64,000 bases of DNA from Novosphingobium sp. B 225 (GCF_002198665.1 NZ_MWLM01000072.1:55747-119746), one strand, 5' to 3'. Shown: positions 8,925 through 25,663, counted from the first letter of the stretch. The notes: generated by a model from the sequence alone, not told the origin. Numbers and translations are program-made.

Positions 8925-10055
8925 ATGAGCAACACCGACCAATTCGAAGCTGCCTTTGCCAAGGCCCAACTCGCCGGGGCCGTGGGCCTGATCGTGGACC
9001 GGGATCGTGTGCGATATGCCCGCGCCCTGGGTGTGAAGGAGGCTGGCAGCGATGCCGCGATGGCCGAAGACACGCCGTGCCAAATCGCTTCGATGACCAA
9101 GGCGCTGGTTTCCGTCGGCGCGATGCAACTGGTTGAACAGGGCAAGCTTGACCTTGATGCCGATATTGGCGCGCTGCTGCCCGATCTGGCCAATCCGCAA
9201 GTGCTGACCGGGTTCGACGCGGCGGGGGCCCCGCAACTGCGCCCCGCCAGCCGCGCGATCACGCTGCGACACTTGCTGACCCACACTGCCGGGCTCGGCT
9301 ATTTCTTCATCCACCCGCAAGTGCTGCAATATTTCGCCGCCACCGCCATGCCGGAACCGGGTTCACTCGCCTCGATCAAGATGCCTCTGATGTTCGATCC
9401 GGGGGAGAGCTGGGAATATTCGGTCGCGACCGACTGGGTCGGGCTGGCGGTTGAAGCGGCGAGCGGACAGCGGCTGGGTGATTACCTGACCGCCAACCTG
9501 TTCGCCCCGCTGGGGATGAACGCCACCGCCTTCCTCCCCGCCCTGCCCGATCACGCCGCGCGGGTGCATACCCGCAGCGACGGAGCGCTCAGCCCCGCGC
9601 CGGTCTATATCGGCGGGGGCGAGTATGACAGTGGCGGCGGCGGACTGATTTCGACCGCGCCGGACTATGCCCGGTTCGTGCGAATGATCCTGAACCACGG
9701 CGAACTGGACAGCGCGCGGGTGCTGCGGGCCGAAACGATCGCGGAAATGAGCCGCAACCAGATCGGATCGATCCGGGCCGGTTACATGGGCAGCGCCATG
9801 CCCGATTTCGCCCCGCCCTATGATGCATTCCCCGATCAGCACACCGGCTGGGGGCTGGGTTTCCTGATCAACCCCGAGCAAGGCCCCAACGGCCGTGCGC
9901 CGGGCAGCCTGCACTGGGCCGGAATCTTCAATTCCTATTACTGGATCGATCAGGCGAGCGGTGTGGGCGGCGTGTTCATGAGCCAGCTGCAACCCTTTGG
10001 CGATCCCGGCGCGCTCGATTGCTTCGGCGCGCTGGAGCGGATGGCCTACGCTTGA
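8925..10055 (+). CDS. Serine hydrolase, beta-lactamase class C / esterase family
   Basis: 376 residues of the beta-lactamase-like (PF00144) superfamily. The nucleophile motif SMTK is at 56-59, the tyrosine motif YSV near 164, and HWAG near 329 replaces the KTG triad, a pattern more usual in esterases and D-aminopeptidases than in true AmpC enzymes. No signal peptide is visible, so it is probably cytoplasmic. I start at ATG 8925; an in-frame ATG at 8868 would add 19 residues and lie next to the TA operator on the other strand. Substrate unknown. Confidence 0.85.
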   Translation: MSNTDQFEAAFAKAQLAGAVGLIVDRDRVRYARALGVKEAGSDAAMAEDTPCQIASMTKALVSVGAMQLVEQGKLDLDADIGALLPDLANPQVLTGFDAAGAPQLRPASRAITLRHLLTHTAGLGYFFIHPQVLQYFAATAMPEPGSLASIKMPLMFDPGESWEYSVATDWVGLAVEAASGQRLGDYLTANLFAPLGMNATAFLPALPDHAARVHTRSDGALSPAPVYIGGGEYDSGGGGLISTAPDYARFVRMILNHGELDSARVLRAETIAEMSRNQIGSIRAGYMGSAMPDFAPPYDAFPDQHTGWGLGFLINPEQGPNGRAPGSLHWAGIFNSYYWIDQASGVGGVFMSQLQPFGDPGALDCFGALERMAYA

Positions 10056-10681
10056 GCGACACCTGGTCGCCGCAGCCGGTAGCCTGGCTGCATCATGAGT
10101 GGGAAGGCGGCGGAACCCTGTTTGCCTATCCCGCCGAACCGGCCGAGGTGACCCGGCTGGGCGAGCGGCTGCACGACGGGCTCTATGGCCTGAGGCAGCA
10201 CCGATCGCCACGGACGCCCTATCTGGGGCAATGGCGGGACACGGCCCGGCACACCGCGCAGGACCGCAAGCTTGGCTGGCCGACCCAGTTGTTTGTCACT
10301 TGTGTGTTTGGCGAGGAACCCCGCACACCTTCGCTGGATCTGATGGAAGAAGACCGGTGGCATAATGAGCACGATACCGCCTACTTGCGGCTGAAGTGGG
10401 AGTGGCACGACACGGGCTACCGCCTGCTTGAATTCGGTCTGGAGCTGCAACACAAAGGCATTCCCAGGCGGTTCCGTTCGTTCCACCGGGGGCCGGAAAT
10501 CGATCAGCTTGACCTGGCGGTCGAACCGGTTTCGAATCCGCCAGAGGGGGGAACCCTGCCTATCAGACTGAGTGGTCAGATCAGGGCCCGTTACAATTAT
10601 GGCGAAGCCCCGGGCGGCCCGACGGTGCGGTTTTCGGTGATGGGCTCGATCGCCCATATCCCGGACTGGCTGATATATTGA
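10052..10681 (+). CDS. Hypothetical protein
   Basis: About 209 residues if translation starts at TTG 10052, which overlaps the stop of the serine hydrolase (TTGA); an ATG at 10019 inside that gene would add 11 residues. The protein is soluble and rich in Trp, His and Arg (for example WLHHEWEGGG and LRLKWEWHDTGYRLLEF). I do not recognise the family. The overlap suggests one transcript with the hydrolase. Confidence 0.65.
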   Translation: MSDTWSPQPVAWLHHEWEGGGTLFAYPAEPAEVTRLGERLHDGLYGLRQHRSPRTPYLGQWRDTARHTAQDRKLGWPTQLFVTCVFGEEPRTPSLDLMEEDRWHNEHDTAYLRLKWEWHDTGYRLLEFGLELQHKGIPRRFRSFHRGPEIDQLDLAVEPVSNPPEGGTLPIRLSGQIRARYNYGEAPGGPTVRFSVMGSIAHIPDWLIY

Positions 10682-10715
10682 CCCAACAGCAAGCCCGCAC
10701 GCCGGAACGATCAAC

Positions 10716-10847
10716 CTAACGATTTTTCATATTGTCCAGGCCGCGCACCACGCCGGGCTTTTCGCTGGGTTTGGATACGTTGGTCTTGACCTTGGCCGCC
10801 TTGGGCTTGCGGGCTTCGCGGTTCGATTTCTTCTGGGACTTGGCCAT
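10716..10847 (-). CDS. Small basic protein of 43 residues
   Basis: Begins MAKSQKKSNREARKPKAAK and ends GLDNMKNR; about a third of the residues are Lys or Arg, with no hydrophobic segment. The ATG at 10847 has a strong GAAAGGAGA ribosome-binding site 4-5 bases upstream, which decides the start against longer readings. Similar short MAKSQK-type ORFs recur in related genomes as I recall, but no function is known to me. A nucleic-acid-binding role is a guess from composition. Confidence 0.72.
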   Translation of the reverse strand: MAKSQKKSNREARKPKAAKVKTNVSKPSEKPGVVRGLDNMKNR

Positions 10848-10973
10848 GCGGTCTCCTTTCAGGAGGGTGCAGCGAGCGGCAGACAGGGGGAGCAGCGCGC
10901 CTGGCCTGCTGCATCTGCAGGGCCGCGCCCTGCCAAGATGGGGACGATCCGGCCAAATGTAAGGCAAGACACG

Positions 10974-11002
10974 AAAAACCCCGCCGGATCGCTCCGGCGG
11001 GG
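10974..11002 (-). terminator. Rho-independent terminator of rpoC
   Basis: On the minus strand CCCCGCCGGA, a four-base loop and TCCGGCGGGG are followed by TTTTT. It lies 33 bases after the rpoC stop codon. Confidence 0.88.
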
Positions 11003-11034
11003 TATTCGGTTGAGCCTTGCGGCAGGCGAGGAGC

Positions 11035-15318
<4,284 letters not shown>

Positions 15319-15392
15319 GTTTCAATCCCTTTTGGGGTGAATTCGTTCAGGCGGAGTGGTGGTTGGGGCGGCCCGCGGGCCGCCCGGTTCCA

Positions 15393-19553
<4,161 letters not shown>

Positions 19554-19893
19554 GAGGGGTGTGCCTCTTTGCTCTAACGAAGGCCGGCGAACCGGCGGAA
19601 AATGTGCCACACGCGGGTGGTGGCCCATCGGACGCGAAAAGGGCCGCATGGCAAACACCCCGCAAATCGAGGCGGCCCGCAGCCGTTCGCGTCAGATGGA
19701 AAACCCGCCGCTTCCTTCTTGGCACAACCCCCGCGCATGGGCCGCACTTGCTCGAAGCGTCGAGCGAGGGGCGCATATAGGCAGACGGCCCCGCAAAGTC
19801 AAACGCCCGATAGAGCCGCAATCACCGCAGCGCCCGGCAAACCCACACTTTCCGCAAGTCGATACGTGACACATCGTTTTTCGATATTATCGA
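19554..19893. other. Non-coding region upstream of rpoB
   Basis: This stretch holds the long rpoB leader (about 215 bases from the predicted start site) and, beyond the rpoB promoter, roughly 80 bases with no recognisable element up to the divergent regulator operon. I see no convincing ORF. The leader is GC-rich and could hold structure, but no clear terminator or riboswitch is visible. Confidence 0.5.
19774..19802 (-). promoter_or_regulatory. Putative sigma-70 promoter of rpoBC
   Basis: On the minus strand TTGACT (19802-19797), a 17-base spacer and TATATG (19779-19774). Transcription would begin near 19767, leaving a leader of about 215 bases before the rpoB ATG. Confidence 0.65.
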
Positions 19894-19931
19894 TTGACAA
19901 TATGGACGACTCGCATTATTGATTATCGATA
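19881..19931 (+). promoter_or_regulatory. Promoter with TATCGATA-type operators for the DUF2975/XRE operon
   Basis: TTGACA (19894-19899), 17 bases, TATTGA (19917-19922) form a near-consensus promoter. A perfect palindrome TCGATATTATCGA (19881-19893) abuts the -35, and TATCGATA (19924-19931) follows the -10. Two similar palindromes bracketing a promoter suggest repression, most simply by the XRE protein encoded at the end of the operon. Confidence 0.6.
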
Positions 19932-19953
19932 TTGAACATATCGGAGAACAACA

Positions 19954-20079
19954 ATGACCCAAACCTATCGCCCCATCGCCGCGCTGTTTGCTGCTGTCGC
20001 CATGCTGACCCTGTGGGTTCCGACCCTGTCCGAACCCGCCGCCCACAGCCCGGCCGTGCTGGCCACCTCGCTCGCCTGA
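19954..20079 (+). CDS. Small single-helix membrane or exported peptide
   Basis: A 41-residue ORF starting MTQTYRPIAALFAAVAMLTL with a GGAGAA ribosome-binding site 7 bases before the ATG. Residues 8-22 are hydrophobic, followed by a polar Pro/Ala-rich stretch (PTLSEPAAHSPA), as in a short signal-anchor or cleaved peptide. It is first in a three-gene operon with the DUF2975 membrane protein and an XRE regulator. Function unknown. Confidence 0.6.
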   Translation: MTQTYRPIAALFAAVAMLTLWVPTLSEPAAHSPAVLATSLA

Positions 20080-20109
20080 TCCGGCCCCGACTGAAAGGAA
20101 CTCCAGGCC

Positions 20110-20646
20110 ATGGACATCAAATCCAAAGACCCGCTTCTCACCGCCGCCACCGTGCTGGTGGTCCTGTCGCAGATCGTGATGATTTTCGGCATGGTCATGC
20201 TCGGCATCGGGATTGGCGCCCTGCTCACCGTCGGGCGGACCGGACTGCTGGCCGAAATCGCGCTCAGCGGCGCGCCCCCGGTTGCTTTCTGGCTGGTAAT
20301 CCTGGCGATGCTGACCGGGATCGTCCTGCTCGGCCTGGCCTGGCGCTTTCTCAATGAATTGCGCGGGATCATCAAGACGGTCGATGCCGGCGATCCGTTT
20401 CGCCACGACAATGCCGACCGGCTTAACCGGATGGGCTGGATCGCGATCATCGGACAGGTGATTGTCATGCCGGTCGCCGCCCTGGCGCTTTGGTCTGCGC
20501 CCTATCTCGACAAGGTGGAACGGGAACTGCACATCGACGGAGCATTTGACTGGACCACCATCCTGCTCGCGCTGGTGCTGTTCATCCTGGCCCGCGTGTT
20601 CCGCCACGGCGCAGCCATGCGCGCAGACCTGGAAGGAACCGTGTGA
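20110..20646 (+). CDS. DUF2975 domain membrane protein
   Basis: 178 residues with four hydrophobic segments (about 12-40, 55-80, 113-135 and 146-164), matching the DUF2975 family of small integral membrane proteins. A short cytosolic region RFLNELRGIIKTVDAGDPFRHDNADRLNRMGW between helices two and three is the conserved part of the family. The stop overlaps the ATG of a YozG-like XRE gene (TGATG). This membrane protein/XRE pairing is frequent across bacteria, and the membrane partner is thought to modulate the regulator; the signal is unknown. Confidence 0.85.
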   Translation: MDIKSKDPLLTAATVLVVLSQIVMIFGMVMLGIGIGALLTVGRTGLLAEIALSGAPPVAFWLVILAMLTGIVLLGLAWRFLNELRGIIKTVDAGDPFRHDNADRLNRMGWIAIIGQVIVMPVAALALWSAPYLDKVERELHIDGAFDWTTILLALVLFILARVFRHGAAMRADLEGTV

Positions 20647-20852
20647 TGCCAATCCTGGTCAAACTGGACGACCTGCTCCACGAACGCCGCATGACCCTGA
20701 CCGAACTGGCCGAACGGGTCGACATCACTCTCGCCAACCTGTCGATCCTGAAAACCGGCAAGGCCAAGGCCGTCCGCTTTTCCACCCTCGAAGCCATCTG
20801 CCGCGAACTGCACTGCCAGCCCGGCGACCTGCTGGGGTTCACCGAAGAGTAA
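20646..20852 (+). CDS. YozG-like XRE family transcriptional regulator
   Basis: 68 residues, essentially one helix-turn-helix domain: LTELAERVDITLANLSILKTGKAKAVRFSTLEAICRELHCQPGDLL, split here as TELAERVDITLANLSIL plus the recognition helix and its C-terminal cap. ATG 20646 overlaps the DUF2975 stop; GTG 20643 directly before it is an equally possible start. It probably acts on the TATCGATA palindromes at the operon promoter. A strong hairpin terminator follows. Confidence 0.88.
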   Translation: MPILVKLDDLLHERRMTLTELAERVDITLANLSILKTGKAKAVRFSTLEAICRELHCQPGDLLGFTEE

Positions 20853-20877
20853 CCCCCCCCCGCCATGGCCCAAAAAC

Positions 20878-20909
20878 AAGGCGGCGCTTCGCAGGAAGCG
20901 CCGCCTTTT
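20878..20909. terminator. Bidirectional hairpin terminator
   Basis: AAGGCGGCGCTT, a 6-base loop and AAGCGCCGCCTT form a 12-bp stem followed by TT on the plus strand and preceded by AA-rich sequence on the other side. It separates the XRE gene from the convergent YadA-like gene and can serve both. Confidence 0.85.
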
Positions 20910-20973
20910 GGTTGGGCAGGTGAATGGGAGCCTGAAGTAATGGCCAGTCCCCATGCACAGATCTTACTGTGCC

Positions 20974-22233
20974 TTACCAGCCGATGGTAAAGCCAACGCG
21001 TGCCTGAAACGGCGCATTGCGGTCCAGCCCGCTGGCCATGGCGGCGCTGAACGCGAGGCGCTTGCTCACCAAAGCGTTGAATTGCACGCCACCAGCGTGG
21101 GATCCGCGATACGTCGCAAAGTTGGAAGTCAGATTGAACGTGGTTTCCGGCAGGAATACCGCGCCGCTCATGGCAACAGACATGGCCGTAGTAGCAGACA
21201 TCTGTTGGTTGAGCATGGCAACTTGCTGACTAAGTTGCTGAACCTGTACGGTCGCCGGTTGTGATGCAGGCTGCTGAAGTCCAAGCGCTTCCTGCAACTG
21301 GGCAAAATTGACTGCGTCAGTCGGTGCCGTGCCAGCCGCGACGTTGGTGATCTTGCGCTCCGCGCCCACTGCACCGACAGAAACCGTATTTGCTTCTGAC
21401 GCCACCGAACCAGAGCCCAAGGCGACCGAGTTTTCGCCGGAAGCGCTGGCAGAACGGCCGATTGCCACCCCCTGGAGACCGGTCACAGTGGTTCCACCGT
21501 TGCCGATCAGGATGCCACCTTCGGCGCTGGTCGATGACCACGAACCCAAGACGATTGAGCTGATGCCGTTCGCAGCACTGCCAACCCCGACAGCGGTCGA
21601 ATTCGTACCGTTAGCCTGGGAAAACGCACCAAGCGCGCTCGCCCCATACGCGCTTGCCACGCTGTTGTAGCCTAGCGAGGTTGATGCAAGTCCAGACGCT
21701 AGTGCATTGCCACCCATTGCGGACGCGAATGACGCAAAGGCGCGCGCGTTGGCCCCCATGGCCAAAGAATTGGAGCCGGTCGAGTTGGCATTATAGCCCA
21801 TCGCAAGCGACATATAGCCATCCGAAAAGGCGCTGGCACCAAAAGCCGCCGAATACCCTCCGTTGGCGTTGGCATTGAATCCAAAGGCACTGGCAGCATC
21901 GCCGGTAACGCGAACTCCGGTACCGATGCCTGTTCCGAAACCCGAACTCACATATGCTTCTGGGCCAATCGCGATCGCGCCTTGACCAGAAGCATTCGCA
22001 TTTCCGCCAAGCGACACCGCGCTGATGCCTGACGCCTTTGCCCTGCTGCCCACAGCAACGCTTTCGGTACCGGACGCATCTGCTGCAACGCCGCATTGCA
22101 GCGATTGGTAATCACCGCTTCCGGCCCTACAATTGCCGTCGGGATTTGGAGCAGCCATAACCGGGCCAGCCAGAATCAAAGACAAAACAACTGTCAGACC
22201 AGCCTTGCTGGCGCTCAATTCGAGTTTCTTCAT
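20974..22233 (-). CDS. YadA-like trimeric autotransporter / adhesin (short form)
   Basis: 419 residues. A signal peptide ends near residue 28 (LAGPVMAA). From about 50 to 295 there are many YadA-head repeats of the SVAVGSRAKASG and NSLAMGANARA type. The neck AERKITNVAAGTAPTDAVNFAQL follows, then a short coiled coil (VQQLSQQVAMLNQQMS), and a C-terminal membrane-anchor barrel ending in aromatic W. Such proteins form trimeric outer-membrane adhesins. Short head and stalk make this a small member. Base composition is lower in GC than the flanking rpoB and rplJ genes, which suggests acquisition. Confidence 0.85.
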   Translation of the reverse strand: MKKLELSASKAGLTVVLSLILAGPVMAAPNPDGNCRAGSGDYQSLQCGVAADASGTESVAVGSRAKASGISAVSLGGNANASGQGAIAIGPEAYVSSGFGTGIGTGVRVTGDAASAFGFNANANGGYSAAFGASAFSDGYMSLAMGYNANSTGSNSLAMGANARAFASFASAMGGNALASGLASTSLGYNSVASAYGASALGAFSQANGTNSTAVGVGSAANGISSIVLGSWSSTSAEGGILIGNGGTTVTGLQGVAIGRSASASGENSVALGSGSVASEANTVSVGAVGAERKITNVAAGTAPTDAVNFAQLQEALGLQQPASQPATVQVQQLSQQVAMLNQQMSATTAMSVAMSGAVFLPETTFNLTSNFATYRGSHAGGVQFNALVSKRLAFSAAMASGLDRNAPFQARVGFTIGW

Positions 22234-22718
22234 TGTACACCCCCTTGAATGGTCCGGTCTGAGCCGGGTCAGGCGGCTGATACAAAATGCCTGACATCGG
22301 GGTTATGTGCGTATGTTGTTTCTGTCGAATGTGGACGGGACCTAGCATTGTTACCTATGTGCGCCGCCTGCAAACATTCTATCGCTGGCGTTTCTATCAA
22401 CCAGGAAGCAGCATCCCTAAAGTCAGGTGCATCAATTTCTGGAATGCATTGCTCGACCCGTTCGAATTACTCGACCGCGGGATCGGAAGAGATGTTGCGC
22501 AGTGTGATCTTGGCCTGCCGTCCATCAGCGTTTACCGCTGATCTTGAAAATCAATGCACTATCATTCGCCAGTCACCGGCAAATCCAGCCATATTGGCGG
22601 TCACCCTGCTTGCATTCAATCCGTATTAACCCTAGTGTCAACAAGCCTTATTGGTTGCTACACGCAACCTTCTGATGTTGCTGGTAAACCTTGATAGTGT
22701 GGTAATGGAGCTCGCTGA
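22234..22718. other. Low-GC intergenic region between adhesin and small ORF
   Basis: 485 bases with no convincing ORF. The adhesin start is preceded by AAGGGGG on the minus strand, so part of this is its 5' region. The composition is clearly lower in GC than the rest of the window (single 60-base lines I counted range from 45 to 58 percent). I see no repeat or strong terminator. Confidence 0.5.
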
Positions 22719-22943
22719 ATGTCCAAGGCATTGCATCTTATTGATATTGCCCAGAATTTAAAGGGCCTGATGCAGTCGCTTGATTTAGCTGGACTACCCG
22801 TCACGGCTGCGCTCATTGACCTCGCAATCAATCAGGTATGCGAAGAAGTGTCCAAAATGGATGCAATTCCTTCCGAATTGGCAGGATTTACCGATCCGCA
22901 CTTTGCTTTCCTTGATGAATGGGCATTGCGAATATTTAACTAA
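22719..22943 (+). CDS. Hypothetical small protein of 74 residues
   Basis: Begins MSKALHLIDIAQNLKGLMQS with GGAG about 8 bases before the ATG. The predicted structure is mostly amphipathic helix (LIDLAINQVCEEVSKM), with no membrane segment or motif I recognise. It lies in the low-GC island upstream of the winged-helix gene, 101 bp away on the same strand. Whether they work together is unknown. Confidence 0.5.
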   Translation: MSKALHLIDIAQNLKGLMQSLDLAGLPVTAALIDLAINQVCEEVSKMDAIPSELAGFTDPHFAFLDEWALRIFN

Positions 22944-23044
22944 GTATTTACACAATGTTGCTGGCGCCATGGATGCGCATACCTATCCAACGCATGGTGC
23001 TTGCTGAAGGGCTTTGGGGCTGCCCTTAAAAATAGGGGGAATTT

Positions 23045-23566
23045 TTGACCAGCCCGGTTTCATCCGAACTCCTTTTTGGTCAAGATGACGGTGCGCATGC
23101 AGCGCAGCCGGCCCTGAATGCAAATGAATTCAAACAGTTGCTTTCGGAAATCAACGGCAGCCTGCACCGCCTCACCGAGTTGGCGGGCGAGAGCAAAGAA
23201 CCTGCCAACGCACCAGAGTCGAGCACTCGGCTGAGTTTTGCCCAATGGCTCCAGCAAGAGTATAGCCAACGCAGAAAGCGTGACAAATTTTTCCCGGCCG
23301 AGACTTTGCTAGGCGAGCCGGGGTGGGATCTGTTGCTAGACCTTGCGATCCAGAAATGTGCAAATCGTCAGATTTCAGTGACCAGTGCCTGCATAGCTGC
23401 GCAAGTGCCGACCACCACAGCTTTGCGCTGGATCACCATACTTGAACATCTTGGACTTGTTGAACGAACCGTCGATCACGGCGACAAACGCCGTTCCCTT
23501 GTCAGTATTTCAGATAGCGGTTTGGGCAAGATGCGATCATATTTTGATGCAATTTGCACCCATTGA
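23045..23566 (+). CDS. Winged-helix (MarR-like) DNA-binding protein
   Basis: 173 residues. The N-terminal 60 residues are polar and partly coiled. From about 80 the protein has AETLLGEPGWDLLLDLAI, then SVTSACIAAQVPTTTALRWI (recognition-helix region) and LVERTVDHGDKRRSLVSIS, which is the wing of a MarR-type winged helix. I use TTG 23045 because AGGGGGA lies 5 bases before it and no ATG fits. Target unknown; it could control the nearby adhesin or act elsewhere. Confidence 0.78.
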   Translation: MTSPVSSELLFGQDDGAHAAQPALNANEFKQLLSEINGSLHRLTELAGESKEPANAPESSTRLSFAQWLQQEYSQRRKRDKFFPAETLLGEPGWDLLLDLAIQKCANRQISVTSACIAAQVPTTTALRWITILEHLGLVERTVDHGDKRRSLVSISDSGLGKMRSYFDAICTH

Positions 23567-24175
23567 AATTTAGCCTATGGTTGGATATTATTGTTGTTTT
23601 TAATGGGTTGAACATTCAGTGAATTCATGCATGCCGGTGCGTTTATTTAAGCTTTTCGCAGAAAGCTGGGTCGCGGTTTTCATCAAGATATACGATTTTC
23701 CTACATCGCCCAAGTCTGTCATGGTGGCTGCCGCTCTTTGACATCGTGGTTGTTTCATTCCTCTCCGCCCGGGCGTCCGGTGCGGGGTTTTCGGTTGTCT
23801 GGCCGGAAAACGAATTGGGTGGACGAAGCGGCTCAGGACGTGTTTCATCAACTTGCATTTCGCGCAACTGCGGCGGGGCCGCGCATTTCCTTGACTCTGC
23901 CCCTGCGGCTGCTATTGGCCCGCCCCGACTGGTGGTGGATTCGTCTGCTCCCATGTCATCCGTCCGAGACCGCTGCTGCCAGTTTCTGGCTTAATCCGCA
24001 GCCTAGACGGGGACAGAGATATTCCGGCCCGCGCCCTGGTGCGCTGGTTCGGCCTGGCGTTTCACGACGCCCTCCTTCCCCATCGCAACGGACTCGCCCG
24101 TGGTGCCTGGCACCGCGGACAACGTAGCCGGCCGTGCGGGGCGTTCCCGTCCGGTCATTTGTGAAGGAGTAAGGC
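23567..24175 (+). other. Upstream region and leader of rplJ
   Basis: 609 bases without a credible gene. The first 170 bases are AT-rich. TTGACT (23891-23896), 16 bases and TATTGG (23913-23918) form a possible rplJ promoter, leaving a leader of about 250 bases, enough for an L10 autoregulatory leader. GC-rich stems are possible around 24120-24160, but I cannot identify the kink-turn with confidence. The rplK-rplA genes that often precede rplJ are absent. Confidence 0.4.
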
Positions 24176-24688
24176 ATGGATCGTTCGCAGAAAGCCGAAT
24201 CGGTCGCATCGCTTAACGCGGTCTTCAACGAAGTTGGCGTGGTGGTCATCACCCGCAACCTCGGCATGTCGGTGGCTCAGTCCACTGCCCTGCGTAACAA
24301 GATCCGGGAAGCGGGCGCGACTTACAAGGTTGCGAAGAACAGTCTTGCCAAGCTTGCTATCAAGGACACCGACTATGTCGGCCTGAACGATATGCTTACC
24401 GGCCCTACCGCGCTTGCCAGCTCGGTCGATCCGGTGGCTGCCGCCAAGGCTGTTGTCGAGTTCGCCAAGACGAACGACAAGATCGAAATCGTCGGCGGAT
24501 CGATGGGCTCGCAAGTTCTGAACGCCGATGGGGTCAAGGCACTCGCCTCGCTCCCCTCGCTGGACGAACTGCGCGGCACGATCATCGGGCTTGTCCAGGC
24601 TCCGGCCACCAAGATCGCTCAGCTCGCTACCGCTCCGGCGGCCAAGCTGGCCCGCGTCTTTGGTGCCTACGCCAAGGAAGCTGCATAA
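24176..24688 (+). CDS. rplJ: 50S ribosomal protein L10
   Basis: 170 residues, normal length. It begins [19 protein letters not shown] and contains the rRNA-binding region with [19 protein letters not shown]. The C-terminal helix, [19 protein letters not shown], holds L7/L12 dimers. The start has a GAAGGAG site. It is followed by rplL after 60 bp; L10 commonly represses this operon through its leader. Confidence 0.97.
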   Translation: MDRSQKAESVASLNAVFNEVGVVVITRNLGMSVAQSTALRNKIREAGATYKVAKNSLAKLAIKDTDYVGLNDMLTGPTALASSVDPVAAAKAVVEFAKTNDKIEIVGGSMGSQVLNADGVKALASLPSLDELRGTIIGLVQAPATKIAQLATAPAAKLARVFGAYAKEAA

Positions 24689-24748
24689 GACTTATCAACG
24701 ATTTGTCCGGGCCGGTGGCCCGGGTCCATTTTTCAGGAGTGAAACATC

Positions 24749-25120
24749 ATGGCCGATATCGCCAAGCTTGTTGAAGAACTTTCGAAGCTGACCGTTCTGG
24801 AAGCCGCTGACCTCGCCAAGGCTCTGGAAGAAGCCTGGGGCGTGAGCGCTGCTGCTGCTGTTGCCGTGGCTGCTGCCCCGGCTGCTGCCGCTGAAGCTGC
24901 CGAAGAAAAGACCGAATTCGACGCGATCCTGACCTCGGACGGCGGCAACAAGATCGCCGTCATCAAGGAAGTCCGCGCGATCACCTCGCTCGGCCTGACC
25001 GAAGCCAAGGCGCTGGTCGAAGCCGCGCCGAAGGCGATCAAGGAAGGCGTGTCGAAGGCCGAAGCCGAAGACATCAAGGCCAAGGTCGAAGCCGCCGGCG
25101 GCAAGGTCGACATCAAGTAA
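24749..25120 (+). CDS. rplL: 50S ribosomal protein L7/L12
   Basis: 123 residues: an N-terminal dimerisation helix ([19 protein letters not shown]), an Ala-rich hinge near 36-50, and the C-terminal factor-binding domain with [20 protein letters not shown] and [17 protein letters not shown]. It forms the ribosomal stalk. A hairpin terminator follows. rpoB, usually the next gene, is not downstream. Confidence 0.97.
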   Translation: MADIAKLVEELSKLTVLEAADLAKALEEAWGVSAAAAVAVAAAPAAAAEAAEEKTEFDAILTSDGGNKIAVIKEVRAITSLGLTEAKALVEAAPKAIKEGVSKAEAEDIKAKVEAAGGKVDIK

Positions 25121-25147
25121 GCCTTACCGCTTACCGACTTTACAGGA

Positions 25148-25177
25148 ACGGGCGGTCCCAGCCGGGGCCGCCCGTTT
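25148..25177 (+). terminator. Terminator of rplJ-rplL
   Basis: ACGGGCGG, 12 bases and CCGCCCGT followed by TT; the inner TCCC/GGGG can extend the stem. It starts 27 bases after the rplL stop. Confidence 0.7.
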
Positions 25178-25219
25178 CGTATGAGCCCGCGCCCTGGGCT
25201 GGGCCCGGAGGCGCAAGCC

Positions 25220-25663
25220 CTATTTGAGTGTCTTGATATATTCGATCACTTCCTTGCGCTTGGCCGCATCGGTCAGCCCGGCGAAAGTCATCTTGGTGCC
25301 CGGCACCATCTTCATCGGCGCGGCCAGATACTTGTCCAGCGTGGCATCGTCCCAAGTCAGGTTGGCGTTCTTCATGGCATCGCTGAAAGCGAACCCGGCG
25401 ATTTCGCCCGACTTGGTGCCATAGACCCCGGCCAGGCTGGGGCCGATCCCCATCTTGCCCTTTTCGGTCGAGTGGCAGGCAACACACTGGGCAAAGGCGG
25501 CGGGCCGGCCATCGGCCGCAGCTGCAGCAGTGGTCGCGGCGGCGGCGGGCGAAGCAGCGACGCTGTCTGCGCCTGCAGCGGCCTTGTCTTCGGCGGGCGA
25601 GCCGCAGGCCGCCAGGCCGAGGATCAGGGTAAGGGCAACAACCGACTTCGCAGCAATTCGCAT
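25220..25663 (-). CDS. Lipoprotein c-type cytochrome (class I)
   Basis: 147 residues. The N-terminus MRIAAKSVVALTLILGLAACG is a lipoprotein signal with lipobox LAAC, so the mature protein is anchored by a lipidated Cys. After an Ala-rich linker comes the haem site CVACH, and MVPGTKMTFAG supplies the probable Met sixth ligand. It would carry electrons in the periplasm. I chose ATG 25663 for its GGAGAG site; an in-frame ATG 7 codons upstream is possible. Confidence 0.9.
   Translation of the reverse strand: MRIAAKSVVALTLILGLAACGSPAEDKAAAGADSVAASPAAAATTAAAAADGRPAAFAQCVACHSTEKGKMGIGPSLAGVYGTKSGEIAGFAFSDAMKNANLTWDDATLDKYLAAPMKMVPGTKMTFAGLTDAAKRKEVIEYIKTLK

Noticed and set aside
22287..22629. Small plus-strand frames between the adhesin and the 74-residue ORF
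   Set aside because: No ribosome-binding sites, two frames overlap each other, and the translations have no coherent character.
23738..24127. A 129-codon frame upstream of rplJ
   Set aside because: Rich in Pro, Arg and Trp with no ribosome-binding site, and it overlaps the probable rplJ leader.
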